64,000 nt of DNA from Brachionus plicatilis (GCA_010279815.1 QEOQ01000274.1:1177296-1241295); one strand, 5' to 3'; shown: positions 23,484 to 35,015, counted from the stretch's first letter. Numbers and translations are program-made. Notes: a model not told the origin generated them from the sequence alone.

Positions 23484-24123
23484 TTATTGTGTGATGCCAG
23501 ATACCATGTATGTAAAGTATGTGGTCCACAAAATTGAGATTGAATTTGTAAACAAAACCCTTTTGAAAAAAAAATTAAATTCTTTTAACCTATCTGACAC
23601 AACAAACCTGTTATTTGGAGGAATTATATAAAAATTAAGGATCATTATTATCGGCCATACTTTATAGGACTCCAAACAGACTGGAATGCAGCGATTCAGC
23701 GCATCATCAACGGCTTCTGAGTGCGACTTGCCTCCATACAGGGCCAGAATGTATAAAAAACTTCCGTTCAAAATAAACGGTGAGGTTGACTGATCTAATA
23801 GCATCATTTTAATCGGTCGCAAAAATTGTTTAGGGTTTTTGAAAATTTTAAACTCCAACGCATCCCACCACACTTTGACAAAAGGGCCCGATACCAACAG
23901 GCCGAACAGAGCATAAGTCACAAATAGAAGTGGATCAAATTTTTCTGTCATCGGATACATAATTATTTGACACAACAAGTTACCAGCACCCATTCCGAAA
24001 GCTTATTAGAACACATTTAATCAACCATTTAAAGTTTTTTTTCTAAATGTTACCAGAAGTGAGACAAGTTCCCAAAAATGGATGTCGCGCCAAAAATTTG
24101 TTATAAATAGATAATAATTTCAT
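23484..24123 (-). CDS. MPV17/PMP22 family membrane protein, paralogue B
   Basis: Exons 24054-24123, 23608-24001 and 23484-23559, giving 179 residues. It begins MKLLSIYNKFLARHPFLG, matching the family start, and contains GNLLCQ, GPFVKVWWDALE, the LLDQSTSPFI run, ESYKVWPII and ILWTTYFTYM. Intron 2 (23560-23607) is 48 nt, a multiple of three without a stop, so unspliced RNA would stay in frame and add 16 residues. Comparison with paralogue A (PLHSRVLF against PNNRVLF) shows these residues do not belong to the protein. Tandem same-strand arrangement suggests a local duplication; both copies look intact. Confidence 0.88.
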
Positions 24124-26286
24124 CTTAAATAATGGTATTAACCCAAAAATCTATTTTAATATGCCAACAAAAAAAGAAATTTTAAATATGCTTCTCTCTC
24201 AAGGTTGCCTCAAATTGGAGTCTGAACAAAATTTTTTTTTTTTTAGGATATAAATTTTCATAATTATGTGCAGTAGAATTTTTTGTGTGTTTTTTTTTAA
24301 ATAAAATGGAGGAATATTCGAGAAAAAGTGTCTATTAAAATCCAAAAGATATTTCTAGACTAAATTTTGTAAGGTCAGACGTGGCATGTTGGTAAATAAT
24401 AACAATTTAGAATACCAAACTAAACAAGAAGTAAATGTGGTATTTATTTAAAGCTTAAACAAAATCATGTATCATTAATTTAAAAACAAATCAATATAGA
24501 CTGTAAAAACGTCTTGAATTTTTAAATTTTTATCAGATTTGATTATTTAAAATTTGAAAGTCAGATAATTAAATTTCAAGAAAATTTAATAGTCAAAAAT
24601 AAAACCATGGATTAAGTATTGATCGTCACAAAAGATTGATTGGCTTTCAAATAATTTTATTTTAATTTTTAAATATGATAATTTTCCCGCTAAAATAAAT
24701 TAAAATATTAATTTTGTTGCTCTTTAGTTATTTTATTTTTTTCTTTAAATTTAAACAAACCTAAAAATTAAATTCAAAAATTATATTTAATATTTGATTT
24801 TAATGCTTTATTTTGAGCATTATGGTTAGCCAAAATTAAATTTATAATTGAAAAATGAATGAAGGAATTAGAAAAAAAAAAATTGTCTTCAGAATATGAA
24901 TCATAAGTTAAGGATATTTTTATTTCACTTTAAGTTAGAACTTTTTATTTAGAAAATGGTTTTAAAGATCCATAAATATTTAAAAAATAATCTTTTGCTT
25001 TAAATTTTTTTTTGATTGATTTAGAAAATAAATGAAAATAAAAAATTAGAAGCAGAAAGAAGTTTCTTCACGGATTCTTGAACAAGACAAGTCACTTTGT
25101 AAAAAAATAAATTAAATTAGAAACCGGATAATTTTTCTTTTTATTTTAAACTATTTTATTTTATTATTTATTTAAGACGCTTTACATTTTTATGTTCCAA
25201 ATATTAAATAAAATATTCCAAAGATTTAAGTTAGTACCATAAAAATACAATAAATAAATAGAAATTTCGCGCTTTTTTTTATTACCTTTTTAATTAAAAA
25301 ATACTAATAAGCAAAAAGAATTGTTTATTTCAAAAATAAATAAAACCAATATAAAGAAATTAAATATTTTTAAAAATATTAACGAATTTTTTATATTTTA
25401 ATGTATTCATTTGAACAACATCAAATATTATTTATTGTTTATTTAATTGAACGCCTTAGAGGCAATGTAAAGTAAAAAAAATCAAAAGCTTATAATTTTG
25501 GATGATATAAAAATTATTTTCTGCTTCAAAATAGAAAACAAAAAATTATATCAAATTTAACACTTTGATTAATAGAAAAAATACAAATGATGTCTAAATA
25601 TTTTTTTATAGTGCCAATTTATTCTTAACTTTACAAAATAAACACGATAACAAAAAAGTCTAAATCTATTTGATTGATTAGGCAGAATATCACAGATTTT
25701 TCAAAAGTTTTATGCGAAAAATTCAAGAGATTATTTTTCTACAAATTATCATTTTTATCTTTTTTACATTACTAACAAAAAACTTAACCTAATGGATGAA
25801 GACAAATATCTAAAATACGGACCATTTGTTTTTTACTAGAACACGGAACGCTGTCAGAAAGTATTAGGAATTATCCAAATACTGCCAACCACCGACCAGT
25901 TTGTAGAGAATTTGATGAACTTTAATTCAAAAGTATAAGTTGGACCATAAGACCAAAAACAGGGTTTCAGTTAAGTCTAAGTCACAAAAATATAAGTCAA
26001 GGTAATGACTTAAATTAAAATTTTTTTCTTTAGTCAAGTCAATCAATTAAATTTTTAGTTTTATTGTGCAAGCAATTCATTTGTATTTGTTGATCTGTTA
26101 TATTGAAATGGATTTATAATAAAATCATCTTGTTTGTTTTTATCTCAGAAATAAAATAATAATATCACCTGTTTTATTTCCCGAAATATAAAATAAGAAA
26201 TTATTAAGACAATAATAATTTATTTTAATAAAAAAAAAATTCGGAATATAATAAAAATTTAAATTCAAAATAAAAAATTTTCACTC
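24124..26286. other. AT-rich spacer with one possible worn exon
   Basis: Mostly homopolymer-rich. At about 25793-25941 (plus) two short frames in the same phase, split by one TAG, read MDEDKYLKYGPFVF and then TERCQKVLGIIQILPTTDQF. The composition there is coding-like. It may be a decayed gene or a terminal exon with unknown partner exons. The rest shows nothing. Confidence 0.4.
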
Positions 26287-26494
26287 CTAATATTTAGGAT
26301 CACTCGAATATCTGTCCAAAAAATCTAAGAATTTTCTTTGATTTTCTTCAGTTCTAAATTTACTGAACAAACTTGCTTTTGCTGATTCCGAGGGATCATT
26401 TACATTGACGTGCAGCTTATTTAATTGATTTTTATAGAAAAATTTGGTAGAGAACTTCCAGAGGCTAATCCGACCATATTTTCAGCATTCATTT
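26287..26494 (-). CDS. Small conserved-looking protein, probably frameshifted at its start
   Basis: Stop TAG at 26287-26289. The frame is open back to 26481 and reads GRISLWKFSTKFFYKN, later SLFSKFRTEENQRKFLDF and the ending YSSDPKY. The only ATG (about 26492-26494) is in another frame and would need a one-base change near 26480 to join, so either a base is missing, an unseen upstream exon exists, or the gene is broken. The length would be about 65-70 residues. A MITE begins at 26530, just upstream. I do not recognise the family; the charged helical end is reminiscent of small mitochondrial proteins, but that is a guess. Confidence 0.45.
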
Positions 26495-26529
26495 TTTAAA
26501 ATATTGATTAAAAAAAGTTAAATTTTATA

Positions 26530-26834
26530 CAGTGGTATATAAAGTTTTTTTTTCATAAATTGGTTAAAAAAAATAGTTATTTTTAAATTGTTATAAAAAA
26601 ACTTTCTTAAATCTTTCTTAAAGACATTTTTTTAAAAATTTTGAATATTGAATTGGTCGTTTTGAATTTTACCAAAATTATCTCAAAATCCTGAAGATTT
26701 ACGTAATTTTTCTTAAAATATCTCTTTTTCACTTTTCGGATTTTACGTTAATTTACGTAAAATGTGGTAAAATTTGGTTAATTTACGGTATTTTACGTAA
26801 TTTTTCGTAAAATACTGTTATCAAATCACCACTG
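26530..26834. mobile_element. Tc1-type MITE, ACGTAA-rich (locus 2)
   Basis: Ends CAGTGGT and ACCACTG flanked by TA on both sides. The right half has repeated TTTACGTAA words. CAGTG-type ends with a TA duplication are typical of Tc1/mariner. No frame. Confidence 0.75.
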
Positions 26835-27106
26835 TATAAAGGTTGTAAAAAATTGAATAAAAATGAAAAATAAAATTTAAGAATGTGTTAGTATGGGTGA
26901 GATAGTATTTATTGTGTCCGATTGTATTTAAAAACATCTTAACTTGTAATCCGATCCTTACTGTGATTTTCAATGACTAAATAGCAATTTATATCTGTTT
27001 ATTTCTAGTTATATATTCAGACAAAATTTAATTCTATAATTCATTAAATTATTATTCATGTTAAATTTGAAATGAATTGAATTTTGTAGAATTTTTTTTT
27101 AAAATA

Positions 27107-27865
27107 ATGTCAAAAAAATTAATCAAAATAACTTCCAATTTTTTTTTTTTAGCGATTTTAATTTTGTCAGTAAATTCAAAGTAACTTGGAAAAAATTTCC
27201 TTAAATATTTTTGTTTAATTGAACTTAAATTCAAGAAGTGAAAAAAATCTTGAAAAGAAAAAATGTCGAAATTTGCCAAATAAAAATTTTGAATGTCGTT
27301 CTCTCCCGGTTGAATGCTTTCAATGTTCAATAGATAATAACCCCAAAGCAGCTGACTGTATTTACGGAGAACCATTTACCACTGAGTGTATAGTAAAGAA
27401 TGAGACTGACTGCAAAGGAGAACGATCATTTACTTTTGAAGCAGAGTGCAGATTTTGCTACCAAACTCCAGATTGGATGCATGTATGCACCCATAACTTT
27501 ACATGTAGAAGAGACAGTCCACAAAGACTATGGAAAGTGAATTGTACTGTCTTGGATAATATTATATGTTTGGGATCAAGGACTTTTTTTAAAAATGTAG
27601 AGTGTAATTGGACAAGTGGAAACAAGTGGGGCGTTGCATTATTTTTGAGCCTAACGTTGGGGGGCTTTGGAGTAGATAGGTTTTATCTCGGCCATTATAA
27701 GGTAAATTTTAATATTATCATTGAATTAAGTTGTGTAAATAAAATTCAAAGGAAGGATTTGCTAAGTTATTTAGTTTTGGCGGTCTTGGAGTTTGGACAC
27801 TAGTAGATGTGGTACTTATCTATGTCGGCTACATTGGACCAGAGGATGGCTCAATTTTCATATGA
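27107..27865 (+). CDS. TM2D3: TM2 domain-containing protein 3 (almondex-like)
   Basis: Exons 27107-27180, 27236-27701 and 27752-27865, introns of 55 and 50 nt, giving 217 residues. Exon 1 is a signal peptide (FFFLAILILS). Exon 2 has the cysteine-rich ectodomain of TM2D3 (CRSLPVECFQC, ECRFCYQTPD) and the hallmark NVECNWTSGNKW, followed by the first TM helix and GGFGVDRFYLGHYK with its DRF motif. Exon 3 codes for the second TM helix starting LFSFGGLGVWTLVD and ends GPEDGSIFI, as in animal TM2D3. The Drosophila homologue almondex supports Notch signalling at the membrane (family knowledge). The donor and acceptor around intron 1 were chosen because they are the only pair that keeps the signal peptide in frame. 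Confidence 0.92.
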
Positions 27866-28209
27866 GAATGATTGAGGAACAAATGAAACGAATTGTAAAA
27901 TTTTGTCTTTGAACCTAAATTTTATTTACAAAAAGAAAATGAAATAAAAAATTTTGAAGCAATTAGATGATTTTGGAAAAACAATTCACAGCTTTTATTT
28001 TAATTTAAAAAATGGTTGCAAATTTAAATTTTTATTTCCAAAATTATTTTTTGAATTAAATTTGAATTAAAAAATTTATTTAAAAAAACTTTTTACTTTT
28101 AGTTTAAAAAGAGGTATTATTTAATAAAAAAGAAATTCATTTTATATTCCTTTAAAAGTTATCAATTCTTAGGTAATCAAAACAGTCATTGAGAAAAACG
28201 GTAACTGAT

Positions 28210-28555
28210 CGAATCATTAGAAATTGCATTGTAGTTTTTTTTTTTTTAACTTTTTTTTTTCTCGTTTTTTTACTAAAATTTACCATTTTTCTCATTTTAA
28301 ATAATGAAAATTTACGTAAAATTACGTAAAGTTTCGTAATTTTTTTTTTCAATTTTCATTTTAATTTTCTTAAAAAAAAAAAAAATTCCTAAAAATCGCC
28401 ATTTTTTCAGTTATTTTTGGCCCTTTATATTTTTTCTAAAATTTACTATAATTTTCGTAAGATTACGTAAAATTTCGTAATTTTACGTAAATTTACGGAA
28501 AAAGACGTAAAATTTCGTAAAAACAGTTTATCGTAGCAGTACAGTATTATATAAA
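28210..28555. repeat. ACGTAA-rich element, locus 3 (one end only)
   Basis: Repeated AAATTACGTAAA-type words run to an end reading CAGTTTATCGTAGCAGTACA. This is the inverse of the start of the 63.7-kb locus (TACAGTACTGCTATGATAAA). The matching left end was not found, so this copy is probably truncated. Confidence 0.55.
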
Positions 28556-29008
28556 TTTGATAAAAAAAACTTTCTTTTGATTGTAATTTATGAAAAATTA
28601 AAATAAGATGTAAGGTGGCGTAAGACTTGAAGTAAGAGTAAAAATCATTAATTTATTGTTGAAATTTTATTGGTAAATTTTCGTAATTAAAAAATTATTT
28701 CTTAGTTTAAAAAAAAATTAGAATCAATAGTCAATGAATCATTTTGAATTAAGAAATTTTTTGGTCCTAATTCGTTAAATTTCTAATTTGAGTTAGTTAT
28801 GCGGTCATATTTAATCTAATATGGTATAAAATTAAATTTCAGAATTTACTTGAAAAAAATATTAGGAAATTAACTCCGGTAAAGTGACGAGTTACGATTT
28901 TACATTTTTACATTTTCATATTTTTATAAAATTTTTGAATATTTCAGAATATTTTTAATTTTCATTACTAATTAATTTTTGAAATATTTACAAAAAATGT
29001 AAAAAAAT

Positions 29009-29361
29009 GGCAATGTGAAATTTTAGTACAAAAATTACAGTACAAAAAGTAAAAACGCTATAATTTATTTTCTAATTGTGCAAAAATGGCTCTATAAAAA
29101 GTACAATATTATACAAATTTTGTGCAACCGAATTCCAGGCTCTGCAAAAACTCTGCAATTTTCTATAAAATGCACACCATTAAAAAATATTTGATTAAAA
29201 AATGCAATAAATTGCAGAGTTTTTGCAGAGCCTGGAATTCGGTTGCACAAAATTTGTACAATATTGTACTTTTTATAGAGCCATTTTTGCACAATTAGAA
29301 AATAAATTATAGCGTTTTTACTTTTTGTACTGTAATTTTTGTACTAAAATTTCACATTGCC
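29009..29361. mobile_element. Near-perfect palindromic MITE with 8-bp duplication
   Basis: The 353-bp unit reads almost the same on both strands: it starts GGCAATGTGAAATTTTAGTA and ends with the inverse. The centre is near 29185. Flanks are AAAAAAAT on both sides (29001-29008, 29362-29369), though this is low-complexity sequence. It is probably hAT-like. No protein: the frame at 29092-29292 is an effect of the palindrome. Confidence 0.85.
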
Positions 29362-29369
29362 AAAAAAAT

Positions 29370-30490
29370 AAATTTTAAAGCATGACTAAGCTTATTTTGT
29401 TAATTAAATACTAAATTCTGAGTGATAGGATTAAAGAGGTTGTTTGACTGAAAAATATATCATATTAATATTTGTAGGTTAGTTTACTGGAACAATTGGA
29501 ACTTGTTCTGAGGAACAATTTATTTAGAATTTGTTATTAATGGAACTTGTTCTCAGGTTTTGTGAACTATGAGTTCATCTAACCTAAACGACTAGACCCG
29601 AAAAACTTGGTTTTTTTCTTAAGTTAGTTTTTTGACTTAAGTAATAATTGACGTTCGTGTGATGCATTTTAATAAAAACTCAATTTATTAAAAATGGAAA
29701 ACAGAGCGCAGATAATTTTTTAAACTAGAAATATTATCTTAAGGATCATCATATCACAAACTCAAAGTCAAAATTTATTTAAAAAAAAAAGTTTTTTAAC
29801 GATTTAATTAAAATCTAAATCTAAATAAATTATTTAAAAGTCAAACAAAGAATTTTCAATATTTTTTTCAAATTTGCAAATAAAAATTAAATTCATTCTG
29901 TTTCACTAAAGAGTCTAATTTCAAATATGAAAATGCTTACAATTTTAGCTTAAAATTATTTTTTTATTTGAAACTGAAAAAAATGTTCAAAGCATTGCAC
30001 TTCTTCAACGTTATTTCGACATTGGAAACATTTTGTAATTCAAACACCAAAATTAAAAGTTTAAATTAAAAATTCAAATAAATATTTTTAAATATTATTT
30101 CTTTTCAGACATTTTATAACATTTTTCAGATTGACTTTAGCCTGCTATTTATCTAAAATAGAGAAAATTTAAGAGTTTCAAGCTGGTTGTAAGTCAACAA
30201 GATTTCTTAAATTTTTAATAATTCAATTTCATAGAATTCATAGTGCTGTAAATAAATTAAAAAATATTTTTTATATTAGACAACACTAAGCAAATATTAA
30301 AAGATTAAAAAAAATTTACATTTACATCCATTGTAATTCAAAACACCAAATAAAAAATTTAAAAAAATCTAGAAATGAATAAAATGTCAAAATATTTGCA
30401 TTAGTAAAATATAAGTTTTGATATTTATAAAACAGTCAGATCTCTAATTTTCTCTTAATCTTATGAAAAAAATATTTAAAAAAAAACAAA
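29370..30490. other. Intergenic stretch
   Basis: AT-rich. Two imperfect copies of GGAACTTGTTCT lie near 29497 and 29550. No gene or inverted ends recognised. Confidence 0.5.
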
Positions 30491-30949
30491 ATGCTGAAAA
30501 ATTTAATTTTAACTTTTTTGATTGCTGTATCTTTAGGTAATTTTATTCCTTAGGATTCTAGGTTATAAGAATTTTAATTTTTTTTTAAACCAGCCCAGGA
30601 TTGTCCACCAGGTGTCCCGGTAGCTAGGTGTCGAGCCGATCCGTGTAAATTTGCCATCGAGACAGGGTGCGCCGCTTTTCCACAAGCGCTTTGTAGACCC
30701 AATTACTGCGGTGGTTGCAATTCCGAGTGGTTTTTAGATGGAAAAAAAGTCGACTGCAATGAGAAAGCATTGGAAAATGAAAAACTTAAATGCTTATTTC
30801 CAGTCAATTGCTTTGTTGAGCCGTGCAGATTTGCTAGATGTCCAGCATATCCAAATGCTGCATGTGTCAACAACTATTGTGGAGGGTGCTATGCTTTTTT
30901 TTATGAAAATGGCGAAAAAGTTGACTGCAAAGAAAACAACAGTGCTTAA
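30491..30949 (+). CDS. Small secreted cysteine-rich protein A (two tandem domains)
   Basis: Exons 30491-30536 and 30594-30949, a 57-nt intron in phase 1, giving 133 residues. Residues 1-16 are a signal peptide (NLILTFLIAVSLA). The mature part holds two copies of a domain of about 50 residues: C-x-ADPC/VEPC, then AFP or AYP, then NYCGGC and GKKVDC/GEKVDC. Each copy has regularly spaced cysteines, so it is surely disulfide-bonded and extracellular. Similar NYCGGC domains occur in invertebrate secreted proteins as I remember them, but I know no function. The second half and the 3' flank are identical to the inverted paralogue at 31579-32039, while exon 1 and the first 30 mature residues differ. 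Confidence 0.85.
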
Positions 30950-31014
30950 ACAAATTTTTCTTTTTAAAATTTTTAATAAATGATCAATCAAAGATAAACT
31001 ATATTTTCTAATAT

Positions 31015-31297
31015 TCATTTGACAAAATCATATAAAAGAATTTTGTTATCTTCTGTTCCAGCAATCAAATGGTTGTCTGAAAAAACATCTATACAATTGA
31101 TCGATGAACCATGAACATAAGAATTCTTAATTTTCATTTCAGAAATACTTCCAACATTCAACACTTTCTCATGGACAACAGCAATTGCTATAGAAATATT
31201 TTAATAAAAGAAATTAAAAAAAATTATTACTTTGAGAAAGAACTAAAAGGTTCATAGTTATCAGTTCAGCATAAATAATAAATAATAGTTGATTCAT
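31015..31297 (-). pseudogene. Truncated 5' copy of the WD40-EGF gene
   Basis: Exons 31231-31297 and 31015-31187 keep the signal peptide (MNQLLFIIYAELITMN), the intron and the first propeller repeat of the gene at 38523-40614. It then stops: identity runs through LLYDFVK, and a TGA follows where the donor gene continues. Homology also extends upstream to about 31500 (38330 in the other copy). All EGF, TM and tail sequence is missing. A 79-residue secreted product is possible, but a duplication remnant is more likely. It lies between the two inverted cysteine-rich genes. Confidence 0.85.
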
Positions 31298-31578
31298 TTT
31301 TGTGAAGTTTTTAAAATCAAAATTTCTATCCAAAAATAATTAAGAAATTTATATTTCTAATTAATTTATTGATTTTAAAATTATTTTTAAAAATTAAAAA
31401 AAAATCGACTTTGTTTCATTTTTTTCCTTAGGTGCTTTTAATGGATTTTTTTAAAATTGTTTTTTAATGTTATTTAATAATAACAAAAAATTCAGTTCTT
31501 AAAATTTTACAATAAAAATAATTAATAATACATACTTAGATTGATTATTTATTAAAAATTTTAAAAAGAAAAATTTGT

Positions 31579-32039
31579 TTAAGCACTGTTGTTTTCTTTG
31601 CAGTCAACTTTTTCGCCATTTTCATAAAAAAAAGCATAGCACCCTCCACAATAGTTGTTGACACATGCAGCATTTGGATATGCTGGACATCTAGCAAATC
31701 TGCACGGCTCAACAAAGCAATTGACTGGAAATAAGCATTTAAGTTTTTCATTTTCCAATGCTTTCTCATTGCAGTCGACTTTTTTTCCATCTAAAAACCA
31801 CTCGGAATTGCAACCACCGCAGTAATTGGGTCTACAAAGCGCTTGTGGAAAAGCGGCGCACCCTTTCTGTAAAGCAATCTGACAGGGATCGGCTAGACAC
31901 ATAGCTACCGGGACTCCCGGTGCACAATTCTGAGCTGATTTAAGATAAATATTTAAAACTGTTAAAATTAAGAATCCTAAGGAACAAATTTACCAAAAGA
32001 TCCGGTTATCAGTAAAATTACAATTAAATTTATCAACAT
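31579..32039 (-). CDS. Small secreted cysteine-rich protein B
   Basis: Exons 31994-32039 and 31579-31934, giving 133 residues, with the same splice positions as gene A. The signal peptide (NLIVILLITGSFA) and first domain start (APGVPVAMCLADPCQIALQK) differ from A. From about GCAAFPQALC to the stop the protein, and apparently the DNA, are identical, continuing some 40 bases into the 3' flank. A and B form an inverted pair about 0.6 kb apart. Sharp change from diverged to identical sequence inside exon 2 suggests gene conversion after an older duplication. Both reading frames are intact. Confidence 0.85.
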
Positions 32040-32913
32040 TTTGTTTTAAAAAAAATTAGTTTTTTCATTAAATTAAAATTTAGAGATCTGACGTTTTTTA
32101 AATAACAAAACTTTATATTTTTCTCATTACTAATGCAAAAATTTTGACATTTTATTCATTTCTAATGCTTTTAAAAATTTTTTGGAAAAAAAGGTTATTT
32201 TGCCAGCATTACAATCAAAGAATTACAATGGGTGCAATTTTTTTTTAAATCATTTAAAATATTTAGTATTTATTTTTTTTTTAATTATTTACGTTCTATT
32301 AAATAGAATGCCTAAAAATTATACGAAATTATCTTGACTTATAATCAGTTTGAAAATCTAAAATTTTCTCTTTTCAAAATTAATTGTTTAATAAGCTTCT
32401 GAAAAGACTTCAGGAGGAATTTTTCGCTTTTATAGATTTTGATCTTTTCTATTACCAATATTAGATCAAATTCTTCCCAAACCGCATTCATTCAAAAGTA
32501 TTATCAAAATTAATTTTAAAATTTTGGATAATTTTTTTAAATGTTTTTTTTTTCGTTTTATTATTTTAAGAAAAAAATTTCCCAACCCATGTTATTTAAT
32601 GAGCAAAAAATAAAAAAAAATTCATTAAAAAATTTGAAGAATTGTTTTATAAAAGTTTAGAAAGGCCTTTTTAAAAAAAAATTAAATTAAAATAATATCT
32701 TGAAAATTTCTCTATTTTTAATGAAATTAAGTAAACGAGTCTAGTTTATACTTTTTTTCCTTCTCTTTATAAAAAAATTTGATAAATCAATTATTAAAAA
32801 GAGTAAATAAAAGAGTAAGTATTTTTCTTTCTCGTTGTAAATTTATTTAAATTTTATTTGAAATATTAATGTGTAATTTTATTATTTGACTTGAAAAAAT
32901 TCTTGATATGTTA
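32040..32913. other. Spacer with an orphan tail of an EGF-TM gene
   Basis: At 32751-32811 about 60 bases match the 3' coding end of the gene at 47775-49120 (CTCTTTATAAAAAAATTTGA and onward to the TM region) better than they match the neighbouring gene at 32914. It is a leftover from duplication or replacement of one copy by another. The remainder is AT-rich filler. Confidence 0.6.
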
Positions 32914-33800
32914 TTATTTTTTTTCTTCTTGACATAAAAACTTTAAAAAATCAATTATTAAAAAGAGTAAATATGTGACACACAAGACAATGATGGCTAT
33001 GATTAATGAAGTTCTAATAACAGTTTTAACTGTTTTTATCTCTTGACTCTCCACTTGGCATTTTTCTCCACTATAAGATTTAAAACATTTGCACTTTGGT
33101 TCATTTTCCACATCATAACACAATCCATTTTTGGTACATGTTTCATTCTGACAAACATCAATCTTTTTCTCACAATTCGCTCCATAGAACAACACAGAAC
33201 CATTTTTAGTCACACACTCACATTTGTATATTTTTTTGGTGAAATCATTGGAACATTTGGCTCCATTCAAGCAAGGATTTGAAGCACATGGTCTAGAATC
33301 TATTTGACATCGTGTTCCTATGTAGTGCTCATCACATTCACAAATAAATTTCTCATTATTGTTTAGTTTACATTTACCATTATTCGTACAATTAGCTAAG
33401 CAATCTACCATGTCAATTTTACTTGTCATAATGTCCATTAGTTGTGCTGTCTCAATCTCGAAAACAGATTGAATTTCATAGATACTTTGGTATTTTATTA
33501 AATTTTTTACTTTTGAAAAATAAAAATCAGTTGACTGAATTGTAGTATAATTTTCTTTTCGGCTTTCATCTGAAGTTACTTTTCGATCATTTTTTGATGT
33601 CAGAAATTGATTTTCTCTTGTTTCTTTAGTGATGGTTTTACTAGTTGTTTCACCTTCTATCTGACAGCCTTGTTGTGCATTTTCATTTGCATCTTCACCT
33701 AAAATTATTTAGCAGCCAATTTTTTAATTTTTAGAGAAAAATTACTTTGAGGACATAGCTCAATGTATCTAACAAAAAATATTAAATAAACCAGTCTCAT
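32914..33800 (-). CDS. EGF-repeat single-pass surface protein A (short ectodomain)
   Basis: Exons 33746-33800 and 32914-33698, a 47-nt phase-1 intron, giving 279 residues. Exon 1 gives a signal peptide (RLVYLIFFVRYIELC). Exon 2 begins with about 80 polar, Thr/Ser/Lys-rich residues, then three EGF domains: DCLANCTNNGKC...CECDEHYIGTRC; PCASNPCLNGAKC with an inserted CVTKNGSVLFYGANC; and ETCTKNGLCYD...CFKSYSGEKC. A TM helix (SLIIAIIVLCVTYLLFLII) and a short lysine-ended tail follow. From the MTSKIDM run to the stop it is nearly identical to the genes at 38523 and 47775. The longer frame has no ATG before MDIMTSK except through exon 1, which supplies a proper signal peptide. A ligand or function is unknown. 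Confidence 0.85.
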
Positions 33801-34959
33801 ATTGATTTGTTTTAAATATCTTATAAAAATTAATGAGTATTTTTAAATTTCTCTCTTAATTTATTAATTTAAAAAATTAAATTTTTTTTTTGCTTTTTCA
33901 ATTATTTTTCGGTGTCAATCGATTTTTTAATTCAAGTATTATTTTAAATTAATGATTTATTGACTATAAAGTGTTTTCTTAAAAAGAATTTTTTTTTTTA
34001 TATTTGATTGAAATTTTTTATTCAATTTAAATAAGTATTGGAATTCTAATAAGAACAATCATAAAAATATATATAGAGATTTAAAATATTGATGATTTGA
34101 AAAAAAAATTATTTGTCTGTAGTTAGGTAGGCGATTTAAAGCAAATAGTTATTGAATTAATTCGATTTAATGATTGAATTTCTCTTAATTTTTTTTCAAT
34201 TTTTAATCCATATCTTTATGTATCAAAATTTCTGATTGCATCACGCTAAAAATAGAGAACCAAAAATTATTTTTCGTAATTTTCCTAACAAATTGTATTT
34301 GTATTTGATTTTCTTTTGCGTGATAATCTCAATTTTAGACTAGTTAAGGTCAACCACGAGTTGTTTTTTTCACCAACATCAAGTGTCCTAGCATTGTCAG
34401 GAATTTCAGTAAATTATTCTGAACAGCAATATATATACAATGTTTGTATGCATAACTTTATGAATATCTTTGACAATCACATAAAGTTCTCCTATATTAT
34501 AGCCAATTATTTTTATTTACATCAGCTGATATCTGTAAGGTACACTTTCATTATTTAAAAAATCATCGAAATTTTTATTAATTTTTTTCAAATTTGAATC
34601 TCGGGCTTTTTTGAACTAACTCTTGGTTTAATTTGAATTGGAAATTGTTGATTTATTGTTGATTGTATTGTTGATTCATTTCTAAGTAATTAAATTTTGA
34701 AGTAAAATTTTAATTTAATGTTTTACATATTTTTTTTGGTTGCTTAATTTTTTAAATTTTATTTAGAGAAAAAAAAATATTCTGTTAAGTTATATTTTAT
34801 TTGTTGTAAAAATATATTTTTGATGACAAAAATTTTATTTTGGTGGAAAAATTTTTATTTTGATGATAGATTTTAGTAAAAATTTGATTCCAAATTCTGA
34901 TTTATTTGATGACGAAAAATTGTATTCCTAAATAGAATTTTTAAAATTTATCTTTATTT
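33801..34959. other. Intergenic stretch
   Basis: AT-rich. The frame at 34316-34558 (plus) has no family resemblance or supporting splice structure and is rejected. Confidence 0.5.
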
Positions 34960-35015
34960 CTTTCAAAGTCTTGAATTTAAAAAATCAATTCTTACTCTCT
35001 TGTCCAATACAAACT
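34960..35015 (-). pseudogene. Fragment of a VWD-gene paralogue (exon-intron junction)
   Basis: On the minus strand LDKR is followed by GTAAGAATTGAT and ends at TTCAAG, matching the exon 3 donor and short intron of the gene at 42911-44072 (positions about 43205-43275). Only this junction survives. It shows that a second VWD gene copy once lay in this cluster. Confidence 0.5.

Noticed and set aside
24160..24252. Short plus-strand frame starting MPTKKEILNMLLSQGC
   Set aside because: Only 30 codons, ending in a poly-T run, with no partner exon or family match.
29092..29292. 66-codon frame
   Set aside because: An effect of the perfect palindrome; both strands read the same.
30738..31018. Frames on both strands inside the cysteine-rich genes
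   Set aside because: They are alternative frames of the real exons; their identity in both genes follows from the duplicated DNA.
34316..34558. 80-codon plus-strand frame
   Set aside because: No signal, domain or splice support; AT-rich sequence opens such frames by chance.
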